DNA of 64,000 nt, from NCBI RefSeq assembly GCF_003337375.1, contig NZ_QPJD01000011.1, positions 62,001 to 126,000 of the forward strand, in the 5' to 3' direction. Numbering within the stretch: the first letter of the stretch is position 1; each line of letters starts with the position of its first letter. The notes below the pieces were generated by a model. It was not told the origin of the DNA. It worked only from the letters and a program-made list of their open reading frames with translations, and made no database searches. Position numbers and translations under genes: made by a program. Positions 52,994 through 63,445 of this stretch are shown here, piece after piece. This DNA comes from Paenibacillus prosopidis (GTDB lineage Bacteria; Bacillota; Bacilli; Paenibacillales; Paenibacillaceae).

Positions 52994-54010
52994 CTATCTT
53001 TTGATAAACAGCTCTAAATAGGCAGCCGTCAGAAATATGTTAAGCAGAGAAACCGGCAGCAGCACCTTCCATCCGAGTCCCATAAGCTGATCCACGCGTA
53101 TGCGCGGGAAGGTGGCCCGAATCCAAAACAAGAAGAACACAATAAACGCAAACTTGAGCAGAAACCAGACGATACCCGGCACAAAATCGAGAAATGGCAC
53201 AGGCGCATGCCAGCCGCCAAGGAAAAGCACAGTCGTTAATGCCGCTATAGCATATACATACACGTATTCTGAAAGCATGAAGAAGGCAAACCGGAAGCCG
53301 CTGTATTCAACATGATAACCCGCTACAAGCTCCGATTCCGCCTCCGGAAGGTCGAACGGTGTACGGTTCAGCTCTGAGACCGCCGCAATAACAAAGACAA
53401 CGAAGCCGATAATTTGCGGCAGGAAGTTCCAGTTCCAGAACCAGCCGCCGTCCTGGGCCGCCACGATATCCCGTAAATTCAAGCTGCCGCTGAGCAAAAT
53501 AACACCGACCACCGATATGACGAGCGGTACTTCATAGCTGATCATTTGAGCCGCTGACCGCATTCCGCCAAGCAATGCATATTTGTTATTTGAAGCCCAG
53601 CCGCCCAGCACGATCCCAAGCGTCGAAATGCCGGACAACGCAACATAATAGAGTAACCCGACATTTAAATCGGCAAAATACAGATTTTGCGTGTAAGGCA
53701 GCACAGCCAGAACGGAAAAAGCGGGTATATAAGCGAGCGCCGGCGCAATAATAAACAGCAGCCGGTCAGCCTTGCTCGGTATCGTATCTTCCTTAATCAG
53801 CAGTTTGAAAATATCCGCAACCGTCTGGAACAGACCGAGCGGGCCGACCCGGTTCGGACCGACGCGCTGCTGCATCCAGCCGATCACTTTCCGCTCGAAA
53901 TAAATCGCATACGTAACGAACCCGAGCACGATGAACAGGAATACGACCGCCCACAGAAACAGCACAAGCGCATTGCCCCATGTGAGCGATTCATTCAGCC
54001 AAGGCGGCAT
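52994..54010 (-). CDS. nuoH: NADH-quinone oxidoreductase subunit H
   Basis: Protein of 338 residues from an ATG at 54010 whose first base is the last base of the nuoD stop codon; a TTG six bases earlier lies too close to the GGAGG site. Eight membrane segments. It joins the peripheral arm to the membrane arm and lines the quinone tunnel: EDTIPSKADR and FDLPEAESELVAGYHVEYSG are the key loops. Confidence 0.95.
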   Translation of the reverse strand: MPPWLNESLTWGNALVLFLWAVVFLFIVLGFVTYAIYFERKVIGWMQQRVGPNRVGPLGLFQTVADIFKLLIKEDTIPSKADRLLFIIAPALAYIPAFSVLAVLPYTQNLYFADLNVGLLYYVALSGISTLGIVLGGWASNNKYALLGGMRSAAQMISYEVPLVISVVGVILLSGSLNLRDIVAAQDGGWFWNWNFLPQIIGFVVFVIAAVSELNRTPFDLPEAESELVAGYHVEYSGFRFAFFMLSEYVYVYAIAALTTVLFLGGWHAPVPFLDFVPGIVWFLLKFAFIVFFLFWIRATFPRIRVDQLMGLGWKVLLPVSLLNIFLTAAYLELFIKR

Positions 54011-55110
54011 CAGCAATCGACCTCCCCGACGACGATATCAACGCCGCCCAGTATCGTAATGAGGTTCGTCATCGTTTCTCCGACGAGCAGCTTCGGTAAT
54101 ATCTGCAGATTAACGAATGACGGACGCCGAAACTTGAGCCGGTACGGCTCCGCTTTCCCTTTGGATACAATATGGCAGCCAATCTCTCCCCGCGGCGATT
54201 CTATACGGACGTACGTCTCGCCGGCAGGCGGCCGGATCACACGCGGCACTTTGCCCATCGTTTCTCCGTCTTCGGGAAACTGCGGAACCGCTTGCTTCAG
54301 TATACGGAGGCTCTGGCGTATTTCCTCCAGCCGGATGCGATACCGGTCGTAGCAATCGCCATTTTGTCCCAGCGGAACATCGAACTCGAACTGGCTGTAC
54401 AAGCTGTACGGCTCTGCTTTGCGCAGATCCCAGTCCACGCCGGTGCAGCGGAGGTTTGCGCCCGACAAGCCGTAATCAATCGCTGTTGCCGCATCGTACT
54501 TTCCGATTCCCTTAATGCGCGCGAGAAATATTTCATTGCCGCTGACGAGCTTATCGTATTCCTCCAGCTTCTTCTCCATATACGGAATAAAGTCGCGCAC
54601 CTTATCCATCCAGCCCGGCGGAGCGTCCCATTTCACGCCGCCAACCCGCATGTAGTTGTAGGTTAACCGCGCACCGCACAACTCGTTGAACAAATCGATT
54701 ATGATCTCCCTGTCGCGGAACGCGTACAGAAACGGACTCATCGCCCCGATATCGAGCAGATATGTCCCCCACCAGACGAGGTGGCTCGCCACACGCTGCA
54801 GCTCCATGACAATGAGCCGAAGAAATTCGGCACGCAGCGGAACTTCGAGACCCATCATCGTTTCGACCGCATGCACGAGCACATAATTGTTAGTCATTGC
54901 GGAGACATAATCCATACGGTCCGTATAAGGAATAATTTGTGTAAAATTTAAGTTTTCCGCTATTTTCTCGGTGCCCCGATGCAAATAACCCATGACCGGC
55001 GTCGCTTCGGTAATGACTTCCCCATCAAGCTTGACGACGATTCGAAATACACCGTGTGTGCTTGGATGCTGAGGACCTACATTTAAGAGCAGTTCTTCTG
55101 TACGGATCAA
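54010..55110 (-). CDS. nuoD: NADH-quinone oxidoreductase subunit D
   Basis: Protein of 366 residues from a TTG at 55110 with GGAGGTG about ten bases upstream. It forms the quinone-binding site with NuoB: LLNVGPQHPSTHGVFRI near the N-terminus holds the conserved His, and PVMGYLHRGTEKIAENL follows. The C-terminus ends GVDIVVGEVDC where many relatives have GEVDR. NuoC is a separate gene here. Confidence 0.96.
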   Translation of the reverse strand: MIRTEELLLNVGPQHPSTHGVFRIVVKLDGEVITEATPVMGYLHRGTEKIAENLNFTQIIPYTDRMDYVSAMTNNYVLVHAVETMMGLEVPLRAEFLRLIVMELQRVASHLVWWGTYLLDIGAMSPFLYAFRDREIIIDLFNELCGARLTYNYMRVGGVKWDAPPGWMDKVRDFIPYMEKKLEEYDKLVSGNEIFLARIKGIGKYDAATAIDYGLSGANLRCTGVDWDLRKAEPYSLYSQFEFDVPLGQNGDCYDRYRIRLEEIRQSLRILKQAVPQFPEDGETMGKVPRVIRPPAGETYVRIESPRGEIGCHIVSKGKAEPYRLKFRRPSFVNLQILPKLLVGETMTNLITILGGVDIVVGEVDC

Positions 55111-55117
55111 GGGCTGC

Positions 55118-55780
55118 TTACACCTCCGAGTCTAACGGTTCATAATCTTTGCGCAGTGGATGGCCGACCCAATCGTCCGGCATCATAATACGGCGCATAT
55201 CAGGGTGCCCGGGAAAATCGATGCCGAGCAAATCGAAAATTTCTCGTTCGTTCCAATTAGCGGTCGCCCAGACCGGTGTCGCGGAATAGACGGATGCTCC
55301 GTCCCGCTCCGTCTTCACCTTAATCGCCGCTTCCCGTTTACTGCCAAGCGAAACCATATGATAAACGACTTCCATATGCGACTCGTAATCGACGCCGGAT
55401 ACATTGCGCAAATAATTAAATTGCAGCTGTTCATTGTGCTTAAGCAGCTGCGAAACGCTGCGCCAATGATCATTTTTTACGATAACGGTCGGCATATCTC
55501 CGTTTAATTCATTCACATAAGCATCCTCTACCGCGTCGTCAGCTGCCTGCTGCCTGATCAACGCAACGATCGCATCCAGCTCAGGCTGCTTCGGAGACGG
55601 GGGCTTCGGCTCTGGCGGAGCCGCTTCCGCCGCCTCGGCGTCTGCCTTCTCCTTCGCTGCCGCCCGGGCAGCGCGCGCTTCCGCCGCCGCCTTCAGCTTC
55701 GCCTCGCGCTCAGGATCAACCGGAGATGCTCCCTCACTATCCGTAAGCGCTTTCTCCTTATTCTTCTGCTCCTCGCTCAT
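55118..55780 (-). CDS. nuoC: NADH-quinone oxidoreductase subunit C with N-terminal extension
   Basis: Protein of 220 residues. The NuoC fold covers about 85-220, ending in the signature [22 protein letters not shown] followed by [16 protein letters not shown]. The first 70 residues are a charged, Ala/Glu/Lys- and Pro-rich extension ([20 protein letters not shown]), probably helical or disordered. The start overlaps the nuoB stop by four bases. Confidence 0.95.
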   Translation of the reverse strand: MSEEQKNKEKALTDSEGASPVDPEREAKLKAAAEARAARAAAKEKADAEAAEAAPPEPKPPSPKQPELDAIVALIRQQAADDAVEDAYVNELNGDMPTVIVKNDHWRSVSQLLKHNEQLQFNYLRNVSGVDYESHMEVVYHMVSLGSKREAAIKVKTERDGASVYSATPVWATANWNEREIFDLLGIDFPGHPDMRRIMMPDDWVGHPLRKDYEPLDSEV

Positions 55781-56295
55781 CGGCCGGTCACCCGCTTTCC
55801 GGTCTTCGCTTCGTAGCGGATCTTCTCCTGCAGTTTGTTAATGCCATAGATAAGTGCAACCGGATTAGGAGGACAGCCGGGAATATACACATCAACAGGC
55901 ACGATCTGATCGACGCCCTTAATGACGGCGTACGATTTGATGTACGGTCCGCCGGCAGTTGCGCACGAGCCCATCGCAATAACCCATTTCGGTTCAGGCA
56001 TTTGATCGTACAAACGGCGCAGCAGTGGACCCATCTTCTTAGTTACCGTACCTGCAACGATCATTACATCGGATTGCCGCGGAGAAGTGCGGAACATAAC
56101 GCCGAAGCGGTCGAGATCGTAATGCGACGCTCCCGTTCCCATCATTTCTATCGCACAGCAAGCCAGACCGAACGTCAGCGGCCATAACGAATTGCTCCTG
56201 GCCCAAGCTTTCAATTGCTCAAGTGTTCCCATGAACACGTTGCGCTCCAGCTCTTTGCGTTCCTCAAGCGAAATCGACTCTAAACTGAATTCCAT
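55777..56295 (-). CDS. nuoB: NADH-quinone oxidoreductase subunit B
   Basis: Protein of 172 residues carrying the N2 iron-sulphur cluster that passes electrons to quinone. Ligands are visible: the Cys pair in [11 protein letters not shown], Cys in [12 protein letters not shown] and Cys in [11 protein letters not shown]. The start lies 16 bases inside the end of nuoA. Confidence 0.97.
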   Translation of the reverse strand: MEFSLESISLEERKELERNVFMGTLEQLKAWARSNSLWPLTFGLACCAIEMMGTGASHYDLDRFGVMFRTSPRQSDVMIVAGTVTKKMGPLLRRLYDQMPEPKWVIAMGSCATAGGPYIKSYAVIKGVDQIVPVDVYIPGCPPNPVALIYGINKLQEKIRYEAKTGKRVTGR

Positions 56296-56651
56296 TTCAG
56301 CACCTTCTTCTTCCAGGCATATAGAAGACCAATAAGCAGCATTCCCGCAAAAATAATCATTTCAACGAGCACAAAAAGGCCGAGCTTATTATATGCGACG
56401 GCCCAAGGATATAAGAAAACGGTTTCGACATCAAAAATGACGAACATTAACGCAAACAAGTAATAGCGGATGTTAAAACGGACCTGTCCTTCGCCAACCG
56501 GCTCATTGCCGCTTTCATAGGTCGTTTGCTTCAGCTCGGTCGGCTTATTCGGTCGCAGCAGACGGCCGACAGTCAGTGCAACAACCGGCAGCAGGATGCC
56601 CAGCACGATAAAAATAGCCACGACGACATAGTTATTGGCGTAGTTTTCCAC
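56280..56651 (-). CDS. nuoA: NADH-quinone oxidoreductase subunit A
   Basis: Protein of 123 residues with three membrane segments. The conserved loop with [20 protein letters not shown] and the [16 protein letters not shown] stretch are present. It is the first gene of the operon; ATG at 56651 follows a GGAGGCG site, and the promoter is at 56713-56741. Confidence 0.96.
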   Translation of the reverse strand: MENYANNYVVVAIFIVLGILLPVVALTVGRLLRPNKPTELKQTTYESGNEPVGEGQVRFNIRYYLFALMFVIFDVETVFLYPWAVAYNKLGLFVLVEMIIFAGMLLIGLLYAWKKKVLKWNSV

Positions 56652-56712
56652 ATGATCGCCTCCGTCAATAGGTTTGGTATGGACCGTTGCCGCTTGTCAA
56701 TTTTTCCTCACA

Positions 56713-56741
56713 ATTATAACAAATGCTTCCACCATAGTCTA
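56713..56741 (-). promoter_or_regulatory. Promoter of the nuo operon
   Basis: -10 TATAAT (56713-56718), a 17-base spacer and -35 TAGACT (56736-56741), minus strand, nine bases past the gerB-type stop. The leader is about 55 bases. Confidence 0.65.
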
Positions 56742-56749
56742 TGATGGAG

Positions 56750-57973
56750 TTAAGCCCGTGACGGCTCCTTGCCCTCTAAATCCGCGGCTCCTTCAGTCGG
56801 GTTACCATCCTCCGTATGACCGCCGTCCGATCTCTTCACCTCGGGAAAGCTTCCATCGCTGCTGTCCCGTTTTCCAGTAATCGCTGCAATGACAAGCAGC
56901 AATAGCGGCAGAACAAATCCCTGAAATAAGCTGTATACCGTCCACACTCCAGTCGCAAACTCTTTAGCATGTGCAACGTTACGATACGCCAGTATCGAGA
57001 GCGGCACGATAACAAAAGCATAGGGTACAACCAGCGGCCGGTAAGTGGACAGCTTAAGCATTTGTGCCGTTAGGACGGTCAATGCATATACGCACAAAGC
57101 AAGCTTTATAAATACAGTTCCGACCCATACCATTGCGACCAAAATTTCAACGCGGACCAGGATTTCCTCGATATTAATATTTTTGGCCAAATCATATACG
57201 GAAAAAGGACTTCTGCTTACCTCTTCAGCGCCCATTACGCCAATCAAAAAAACAATTAGAAGAACACTTGTTGATACAAGTAATAGAACGGACAGCTTCA
57301 GTGACTTTCGCAGCTTAGCGCGATCCTGCTTGCTCACAAGCGGAAATATCATTGTGATAAACACAAATTCACCGATTGGAAACCCCAATACCGGATATAT
57401 GCCTTTGAGCGGCCTTACAATTCCCTCATATAGAAAAGGCTCCAAGTTATGAAAATCAAATTGATTAAACAACGATACAAGAATAATAATAAAGACGAAC
57501 ATTACCCATCCAAACAATATTTCGCCAGTCCGGGCGATCGTCTCGATCCCGAGGAAAACGCCGTATATTACAACAATCATAAAGGTCACATCCACAAACC
57601 ATACGGGTGTTCGCGGCAGTACGGAGAGACCTATAAAATCAGAAATATTTCGCAATACAAGCGCGCTAAGCAATAGAAATAACAGCAAGTACGTTAACGT
57701 GAGTACTTTACCCGCCCAAACGCCAAGCACCTTTTCCGCGTATTGTGCAAGAGACATATTCGGAAAGCGGTCAGCAAGCGCCAAGAAGACGATCAATATG
57801 AAATAATTGAATGGTCCGACCAGCAGCACCGATAACCACGCATCCTGCTTGGCAATGGCCGTTATGGCTGTTGGAAGAATAAGCACCGCGCTCCCCAGCG
57901 CAAACAGAAATAAAAGCTTTGCGCATTGACTTGACGTAATTTGCGCATTGTTCATCCCGGCAAATTTACTCAT
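56750..57973 (-). CDS. GerB-type spore germination permease
   Basis: Protein of 407 residues with about ten membrane segments, a GerAB-family member of the amino acid-polyamine transporter superfamily. In germinant receptors this subunit senses small molecules in the spore inner membrane. Motifs: SSQCAKLLFLFALGSAVLILP at the N-terminus and LEPFLYEGIVRPLKGIYPVLGFPIGE in the middle. The C-terminal 45 residues are a polar, charged tail. It is the last gene of the operon. Confidence 0.88.
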   Translation of the reverse strand: MSKFAGMNNAQITSSQCAKLLFLFALGSAVLILPTAITAIAKQDAWLSVLLVGPFNYFILIVFLALADRFPNMSLAQYAEKVLGVWAGKVLTLTYLLLFLLLSALVLRNISDFIGLSVLPRTPVWFVDVTFMIVVIYGVFLGIETIARTGEILFGWVMFVFIIILVSLFNQFDFHNLEPFLYEGIVRPLKGIYPVLGFPIGEFVFITMIFPLVSKQDRAKLRKSLKLSVLLLVSTSVLLIVFLIGVMGAEEVSRSPFSVYDLAKNINIEEILVRVEILVAMVWVGTVFIKLALCVYALTVLTAQMLKLSTYRPLVVPYAFVIVPLSILAYRNVAHAKEFATGVWTVYSLFQGFVLPLLLLVIAAITGKRDSSDGSFPEVKRSDGGHTEDGNPTEGAADLEGKEPSRA

Positions 57974-57978
57974 TTTGA

Positions 57979-58230
57979 TTACAGTCCCTTCTCAACCCAG
58001 CCGACAATGGGCTTATATACCGGCGAGAAAATAGTCATAATCCAGTCTGTTGGATTCGGAACCGGCAAGCGGAGCAGTAATCCTATAGCAAGCAAGGTTC
58101 CTGTCAGCAAAATGAACAGTGCCCATCCCCTTTCCCGGAAGAGCTGCTTTGCTCCGTTGCGGATCCATATGACCGTCGCTGTCGCTGCGGCAAGCATCGT
58201 CATAATAATTATAGCCAGCATATTGATCAC
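57979..58230 (-). CDS. Small two-segment membrane protein in the germination operon
   Basis: Protein of 83 residues with two hydrophobic segments (LAIIIMTMLAAATATVIWI and ALFILLTGTLLAIGLLLRL). The GTG at 58230 directly follows the gerC-type stop, and the next gene starts five bases after its own stop. The tight fit supports a real gene. I recognise no family; an accessory subunit of the receptor is possible. Confidence 0.65.
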   Translation of the reverse strand: MINMLAIIIMTMLAAATATVIWIRNGAKQLFRERGWALFILLTGTLLAIGLLLRLPVPNPTDWIMTIFSPVYKPIVGWVEKGL

Positions 58231-59484
58231 TCATTTCACGATAGATTCACCACGTACACCCGATCCAGAAATTTTCGTTTTGCAGACAACTTCATGCTGC
58301 ACCTCTGGAAATACAGTCTCCCAGTCTTTTTCTATTCGCTTCCAAACCTCCGGCTGTTGAAGGTAGACCTCTTTCCCCCATCCAAGCGCATCCACCCGCC
58401 ATTTCTTTTGCATTTTTCGAATCGTTTCTTCCGCCTCTTTCTTCACCGCTTGACTCGTAAGCTCCTCTATCTCATTCAGCACCTGCTCATCCATCACATC
58501 AATGCCCGGACACATAATTTCTTGGATGCTGCCTGTTACCTCGAGCTTCGCCTGTACAACAGGCATGCCATCTTTACTTTGTTTGATTTTATACTGGATC
58601 GATGCTTCATGAACCTCTACAATTAAGTTTCCTTTTGACTCTGGACAAGCTAGCTTTATGACGGTGCTTTTTACTTTATTTTGCAGCCAAGCGAGTCCCC
58701 TTGATTCCTTCGGCTTCAAATAATCAACAAGCTTCCCGTCGCGAAATACGGCCATCGTACTCAATGCGGGAATCGCTTCAGCGGGAATCGTTTTCACATT
58801 ATCGACTGATTTTCCTGCAGCTTTATCGCCCACTATCCGAAAGGAAGGAAGAACCGCCTGCTGCTTCCCTTTCCCTGTCAGCTTCGTCAAATCCTTAACC
58901 AATACCGCATAGTTCATCGCATAGGCTTCCTGATTGACATCAATCATTTCATGGAATTGATTGACCGGAATCGATTCCATCTGCGTCGTCATTTGCAGCA
59001 GCCGCTCGGCTCGAACGCCGCGTGTAACCACAACCGAAATATCGGTTCGAATGTCAGGATTTCTTTCAATTAAATCGACAAGCGGGATAATTCCGCCCTT
59101 ACGTGCCATCTTTTCTCCGATAATTAACATTTGCGTATGCGAGAAAAAGAGTCTTCTCGATGTTTTTGCACTCATTTTGCGTATGGCTTCGAATATCGTA
59201 TCACCCGTTTCTGTAAAAGTCGTTACGGGCGTCCCTCCTGTTCCGCCCTTGCTTTCAGCGGCAACGTTTTGCGGCAAGACGACCTGCACCGTCAACCGCA
59301 GCTTCTGCTTGCCTGACGGGTCATCATCCACACCCATCGCGAGTACGACTCCAAGCTTGTCCAGATAGCGTAAATCCCAGCATCCGCTTAACAGCATCAG
59401 CATACATACGGCCCATAAAAAAATAGCTTTTCTCCCCATTTTCTTTATTTCAGGCAGCCGCATACGTGACTTTATGCCGCTCAT
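58231..59484 (-). CDS. Ger(x)C-family germination lipoprotein
   Basis: Protein of 417 residues. A lipobox LLSGC (Cys at residue 35) follows a basic N-terminus. The GerAC-like domains follow (YLDKLGVVLAMGVD, LFFSHTQMLIIGEKMARKGI, VDLIERNPDIRTDISVVV). In GerA-type receptors it sits on the outer face of the spore inner membrane. It overlaps the gerA-type gene by four bases. Confidence 0.92.
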   Translation of the reverse strand: MSGIKSRMRLPEIKKMGRKAIFLWAVCMLMLLSGCWDLRYLDKLGVVLAMGVDDDPSGKQKLRLTVQVVLPQNVAAESKGGTGGTPVTTFTETGDTIFEAIRKMSAKTSRRLFFSHTQMLIIGEKMARKGGIIPLVDLIERNPDIRTDISVVVTRGVRAERLLQMTTQMESIPVNQFHEMIDVNQEAYAMNYAVLVKDLTKLTGKGKQQAVLPSFRIVGDKAAGKSVDNVKTIPAEAIPALSTMAVFRDGKLVDYLKPKESRGLAWLQNKVKSTVIKLACPESKGNLIVEVHEASIQYKIKQSKDGMPVVQAKLEVTGSIQEIMCPGIDVMDEQVLNEIEELTSQAVKKEAEETIRKMQKKWRVDALGWGKEVYLQQPEVWKRIEKDWETVFPEVQHEVVCKTKISGSGVRGESIVK

Positions 59485-61094
59485 TGCTCCGGCTCCTTCC
59501 GGGGTTCTGTCTTTATTTGCTGCCTTACTTGATTTTTCTCGGCTAGCTTTTGCGGACGTTGCCGCAACATCCAGAGCGGTGCCCGCACCAGCGTATCCCT
59601 CAGATCCTTCAAATATAACGGAGCAAACGGTTTAATATACGGCATGCCGAATGACCTTAAATTACTAAGATGAAGCAGCAGCAGCAATACGACTAGCCCG
59701 ATTCCATAAAAGCCGAGCGTGGATGCGGCCAGCAGCAAAAAAAACCGAAGCAGCCTCGCAGCTATTCCAAGGCTGTAAGCAGGCGATACGAAGCTGGCAA
59801 TTGCCGTAAAGGAAACGACAATGACGACTGCCGGCGATACGATGCCTGCTTCAACGACAGACTGTCCGATAACCAAACCTCCGACTATGGAGATCGTATT
59901 ACCTGCTGCAGTCGGCATTCGAACAACGGCTTCCCGCAATATTTCAAATACAAGCTCCATAATGAAAGCTTCCAAATAAGCGGGGAAAGGAACGCCTTCC
60001 CGCTGGGCAGCCAGCTTGAGCAGCAGCTGCGTCGGTATCATTTCCTGGTGATAGTGGACTATCGCGACGTATATGGAAGGCATCAGCAATGCGATCAAGA
60101 AAGAAACAAAGCGGAGCATTCGCAAAAAAGTCGAAATATCAAAGCTTTGGTAATAATCTTCTGCCGCCTGGAAGAACATATTTAATACCGCTGGCACAAT
60201 CAGGACAAATGGGGTTCCATCCACAAGTATTGCGATTCGACCTTCAAGTAAATTGCTTGCTATAACGTCGGGACGCTCGTTATACATCACGGTAGGAAAC
60301 GGCGACCATATTTGATCCGAAATCAGCTCTTCAATGTATCCGGATTCCAATATCCCGTCAATTTGGATAGCTTCTAATCTTTCCCGCAAATCCTTAAGCA
60401 CATTTTCATCGGCCAATCCCTTAATGTACATCATACAGACTGGCGTTTGGGAAATTTCACCTATCGTCAACTGCTCCAACCATAACTTAGGACTGCGAAT
60501 CTTTCTACGGATCAATGCCGAATTTGAACGAATCGATTCTGTGAAGCCCTCTCTCGGACCTCTAATAGCCATCTCGGTTTTTGGCTCTTCAACACCGCGC
60601 TTTGGTCCGCCAATAACATTTGCTGCAATCGCATTTGCCGCACCATCGATCATAATGATCGAATAACCCAAAAACAGTTTTTGAAACAGCATCTTCCAGT
60701 CGTTTATTTCCATAACGATTCCCGTTAACAACAGACTGCTCTTTACCACTTCTAGAAACTCACTTGGCTGAATCTTCGATTCGTTTGAAAACCTTTTCCT
60801 CTGCAGCGGTCGAATAACAAAATTATTTAACCTTTCTTCTTCAACCATACATTGTATATAAACGACCAGCGCTTCTGTATTTCCGGCGTCCGTCAGCTTC
60901 AGCCTCCGTAAAATAATATCTTGGCTCCCGCCAACCTCAAAATTGATCCTGTCTATATTTTGTTGCAATGAGACGGAAAGGGGCTGCCCCGTAAAATTAC
61001 CTAGCGCCTGCTCCTCATGCTTCTCCGCTTTCACAGACCTTTTGTCAGCTTTCTTGCTGCCGCGTCCTTTGCCTCGCATATAGGATCGAAACAT
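59481..61094 (-). CDS. GerA-type spore germination receptor subunit
   Basis: Protein of 537 residues from an ATG at 61094 with GGAGAGG upstream; a TTG nine codons earlier is less likely. GerA-type A subunits have a soluble N-terminal domain (here about 1-300, with Lys-rich first 35 residues) and about five membrane segments (PAVLNMFFQAAEDYYQSF, FVSFLIALLMPSIYVAIV). The motif MLFQKLFLGYSIIMIDGAANAIA and PKRGVEEPKTEMAIRGPREG fit the family. First gene of the operon; sigma-G control is expected but no box was found. Confidence 0.93.
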   Translation of the reverse strand: MFRSYMRGKGRGSKKADKRSVKAEKHEEQALGNFTGQPLSVSLQQNIDRINFEVGGSQDIILRRLKLTDAGNTEALVVYIQCMVEEERLNNFVIRPLQRKRFSNESKIQPSEFLEVVKSSLLLTGIVMEINDWKMLFQKLFLGYSIIMIDGAANAIAANVIGGPKRGVEEPKTEMAIRGPREGFTESIRSNSALIRRKIRSPKLWLEQLTIGEISQTPVCMMYIKGLADENVLKDLRERLEAIQIDGILESGYIEELISDQIWSPFPTVMYNERPDVIASNLLEGRIAILVDGTPFVLIVPAVLNMFFQAAEDYYQSFDISTFLRMLRFVSFLIALLMPSIYVAIVHYHQEMIPTQLLLKLAAQREGVPFPAYLEAFIMELVFEILREAVVRMPTAAGNTISIVGGLVIGQSVVEAGIVSPAVVIVVSFTAIASFVSPAYSLGIAARLLRFFLLLAASTLGFYGIGLVVLLLLLHLSNLRSFGMPYIKPFAPLYLKDLRDTLVRAPLWMLRQRPQKLAEKNQVRQQIKTEPRKEPEQ

Positions 61095-61165
61095 ATACCC
61101 CTCTCCTTTCCGTTTGGACATAGTTATCCGTCTTAGGATAACTCTTCCATGGCATAATTATGTAC

Positions 61166-61212
61166 GCAAAAGAGCCACAGGTCCGTTTCATGACGGTTTT
61201 CCTGCGGCTCTA
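61166..61212 (-). terminator. Terminator of the chemoreceptor gene
   Basis: AGAGCCACAG (61171-61180) pairs imperfectly with CTGCGGCTCT (61202-61211), with an internal ACCGT/ACGG stem, then T on the minus strand. Confidence 0.8.
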
Positions 61213-61222
61213 TTAGATCACT

Positions 61223-63445
61223 CTATCTAATTCTGGAATCGGTAAGCTTAAACTGTCCGACAAGCTGCTGAAGCAGCGTCGTAATCGACTCTACGCTTTG
61301 CGACGTTTGCCGCACATTCGTCATTTCGCCGATTAACTCGTTTACTTTCCCTTCCACATCAGAGGAAACCTTGCGGTTTTCCCTGCTCACTAACGCAATT
61401 CTCTCCATCAGCTGTACAACCTCGTCAACCACCTGCGTTTTGCGAAGATCTTCGGCATGTGCTGCAGCAAGCGTGCTTGCTGCAGCCGCGACAAGCTGGT
61501 TGCCTTCCTCAACGACGCGCGTTCCTTCATCCATAGAGGCATACGCTTGCTTGGCCTCATCATAAATGTGCCGGGTAATAACATGAACCTCTTCGGTCGA
61601 CTTTTTCGTCATTTCGGCCAGCTTGCGAATTTCTGCCGCAACAACGGCAAAGCCTCTGCCCTGCTCGCCGACTCGGGCTGCCTCTATAGAAGCGTTAAGC
61701 GCCAGCAAATTGGTCTGTGAGGATATTTGTTCAATGACCTGGAGAACACCTTGAATTTCCTGTACCGTCTGCATAAATTTATGGATGGTCTCATTCGTTT
61801 CTCCGACCTTCGCCGAGATATGGTGCATTTTATCTCCGATCCGGTCGACTTCTGTTTTCGCTACCGCTATTTGCTCCGCTGCTTGCTCCTCGATCAGCCG
61901 CAGCGTCGAACGCATATCGCCTGCCGCATCCTTTGCCATGTCGATATCCTTTAATTGCAGCCTTATGCTTCCGATCATGTCATTTACTTTGCCGCTGACC
62001 CGTTCCGTTGATGCAGCGGTTACAGCCGCCGATTCATTCAACACATGCTGGCTGGATAGTACATCGGCGGAAGCAAGCTTCACCTGAAGCATAATGCCTT
62101 CCAAGGAATCGATCATATTGTTGATCCATTTGGCTAATTCCTTTGATTCATCGTTATCAAAATCGGTAAGCGCCAGACGCTGCGTCAAATCGCCTTTTCC
62201 TTCAGCGTTAATGCGGATAAAGCCGTTTATTTTACGCAAATGCTGAACGACGCGCTTCGATTCCTTCCTCTGGAATACTCCGCTGAACAACAAGCCGAAT
62301 AACAAATGAAAGGCGCCTGCCGCTGCCGCTGTCACCCAAGGAGAGGCATTCATCGCTAGGAATATGACGAGCAGCACAGTCAAAATGCTTAAGCTGAGCA
62401 CCGATATGAGCTGCAGCTTACGCTGTCTCCAGCCGATGCTTCGAATGCGGTATACTTCCTCCAAATCGCCCTCGCACATCATGCCCCATTTATCCGGACA
62501 ATGCGGCAGTTGTAAGGTAACACCCTTGCCGATAACGGAAATATGCCGATAATCGGAGTAGCCGGGAAACTGGACAAACAAGTTGCTTCCATTACGGATC
62601 GTATTAGCTACACCGGGATGCAATTGTCCGGTGGCTGGATCGGTGAATATGATTTCGAGCTCCGTATGCTCTTTTATGGACACGGTGCCCCAATCTGTCC
62701 TTACGCCGTCCTTCAGGTTTTCACCATGTGTGAAGGTGCGGTCCTCAAACCGGCTGCGTGACAATGCGGTTCCAGGTTCAATTTGCGTATTCAAGCCGGC
62801 TTTTGCCATAAACAAATAGTTATCGCCGGAATCCGGATATACGTGGCCCGACTCCCGCTGAATCAAATCGCCCAATACATCGTTAGGCACCCGGCCGCAT
62901 AACGTTCCGGCAAATTCACCGCCCGCCATCAGAGGAAGAATGAACAACAGCGTCATTTTGTCGTGAAAGGATGAGGAACGGGCTCCTAGCTTCAGCGTAA
63001 TCGGATCGCTGTAGGGCCCGAATAAACAAGGCTGCAGCCTGCCTTTTTGATTCGAATAAGTAAGTCCTGCCTGTAAGCAGCTGCTCGAATCGTATGTAGC
63101 TCCAATGTGTGCTGCGGAGGTAGAGCTAACGACGGTTTGGTGCGTATCTAGAAAGAATAGCTCTGTCATGTCAATTGCTCGTGCATACGTTCTTTCAAAT
63201 AATCTTTCAAGTTGTGTGTGAACAGAGGAAGCAGAAGACTTTTGATCTTGTTCGAGCAACGCTGTCAATTGTTCGCCTAAGCGGCCCATATGATTCCAAT
63301 AATCCGTCGCCCATGAAGTAAGCAGCTCCTTGCGCGTCTCCGCAATGCCCTCGAAGCTTTGCTCCACATCCGCCTTCAAATCCTTGTTCAATTGCCATGA
63401 AATCCAGAGCGGAAATCCTACCTTCGCACCTAACCAATCAAACAT
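61223..63445 (-). CDS. Methyl-accepting chemotaxis protein with N-terminal soluble sensor
   Basis: Protein of 740 residues from an ATG at 63445 with AGGGGTGA upstream. There is no N-terminal membrane segment. Residues about 1-345 form a sensor region with a Cache-like stretch ([15 protein letters not shown] ... [18 protein letters not shown]) and paired Cys residues (about 123/140 and 316/324). Two membrane segments lie close together (about 346-366 and 370-392), so both ends should be cytoplasmic. A HAMP-like region and the signalling domain follow, with the hairpin tip [20 protein letters not shown] and [20 protein letters not shown] near 585. It should signal through CheA/CheW. Confidence 0.92.
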   Translation of the reverse strand: MFDWLGAKVGFPLWISWQLNKDLKADVEQSFEGIAETRKELLTSWATDYWNHMGRLGEQLTALLEQDQKSSASSVHTQLERLFERTYARAIDMTELFFLDTHQTVVSSTSAAHIGATYDSSSCLQAGLTYSNQKGRLQPCLFGPYSDPITLKLGARSSSFHDKMTLLFILPLMAGGEFAGTLCGRVPNDVLGDLIQRESGHVYPDSGDNYLFMAKAGLNTQIEPGTALSRSRFEDRTFTHGENLKDGVRTDWGTVSIKEHTELEIIFTDPATGQLHPGVANTIRNGSNLFVQFPGYSDYRHISVIGKGVTLQLPHCPDKWGMMCEGDLEEVYRIRSIGWRQRKLQLISVLSLSILTVLLVIFLAMNASPWVTAAAAGAFHLLFGLLFSGVFQRKESKRVVQHLRKINGFIRINAEGKGDLTQRLALTDFDNDESKELAKWINNMIDSLEGIMLQVKLASADVLSSQHVLNESAAVTAASTERVSGKVNDMIGSIRLQLKDIDMAKDAAGDMRSTLRLIEEQAAEQIAVAKTEVDRIGDKMHHISAKVGETNETIHKFMQTVQEIQGVLQVIEQISSQTNLLALNASIEAARVGEQGRGFAVVAAEIRKLAEMTKKSTEEVHVITRHIYDEAKQAYASMDEGTRVVEEGNQLVAAAASTLAAAHAEDLRKTQVVDEVVQLMERIALVSRENRKVSSDVEGKVNELIGEMTNVRQTSQSVESITTLLQQLVGQFKLTDSRIR

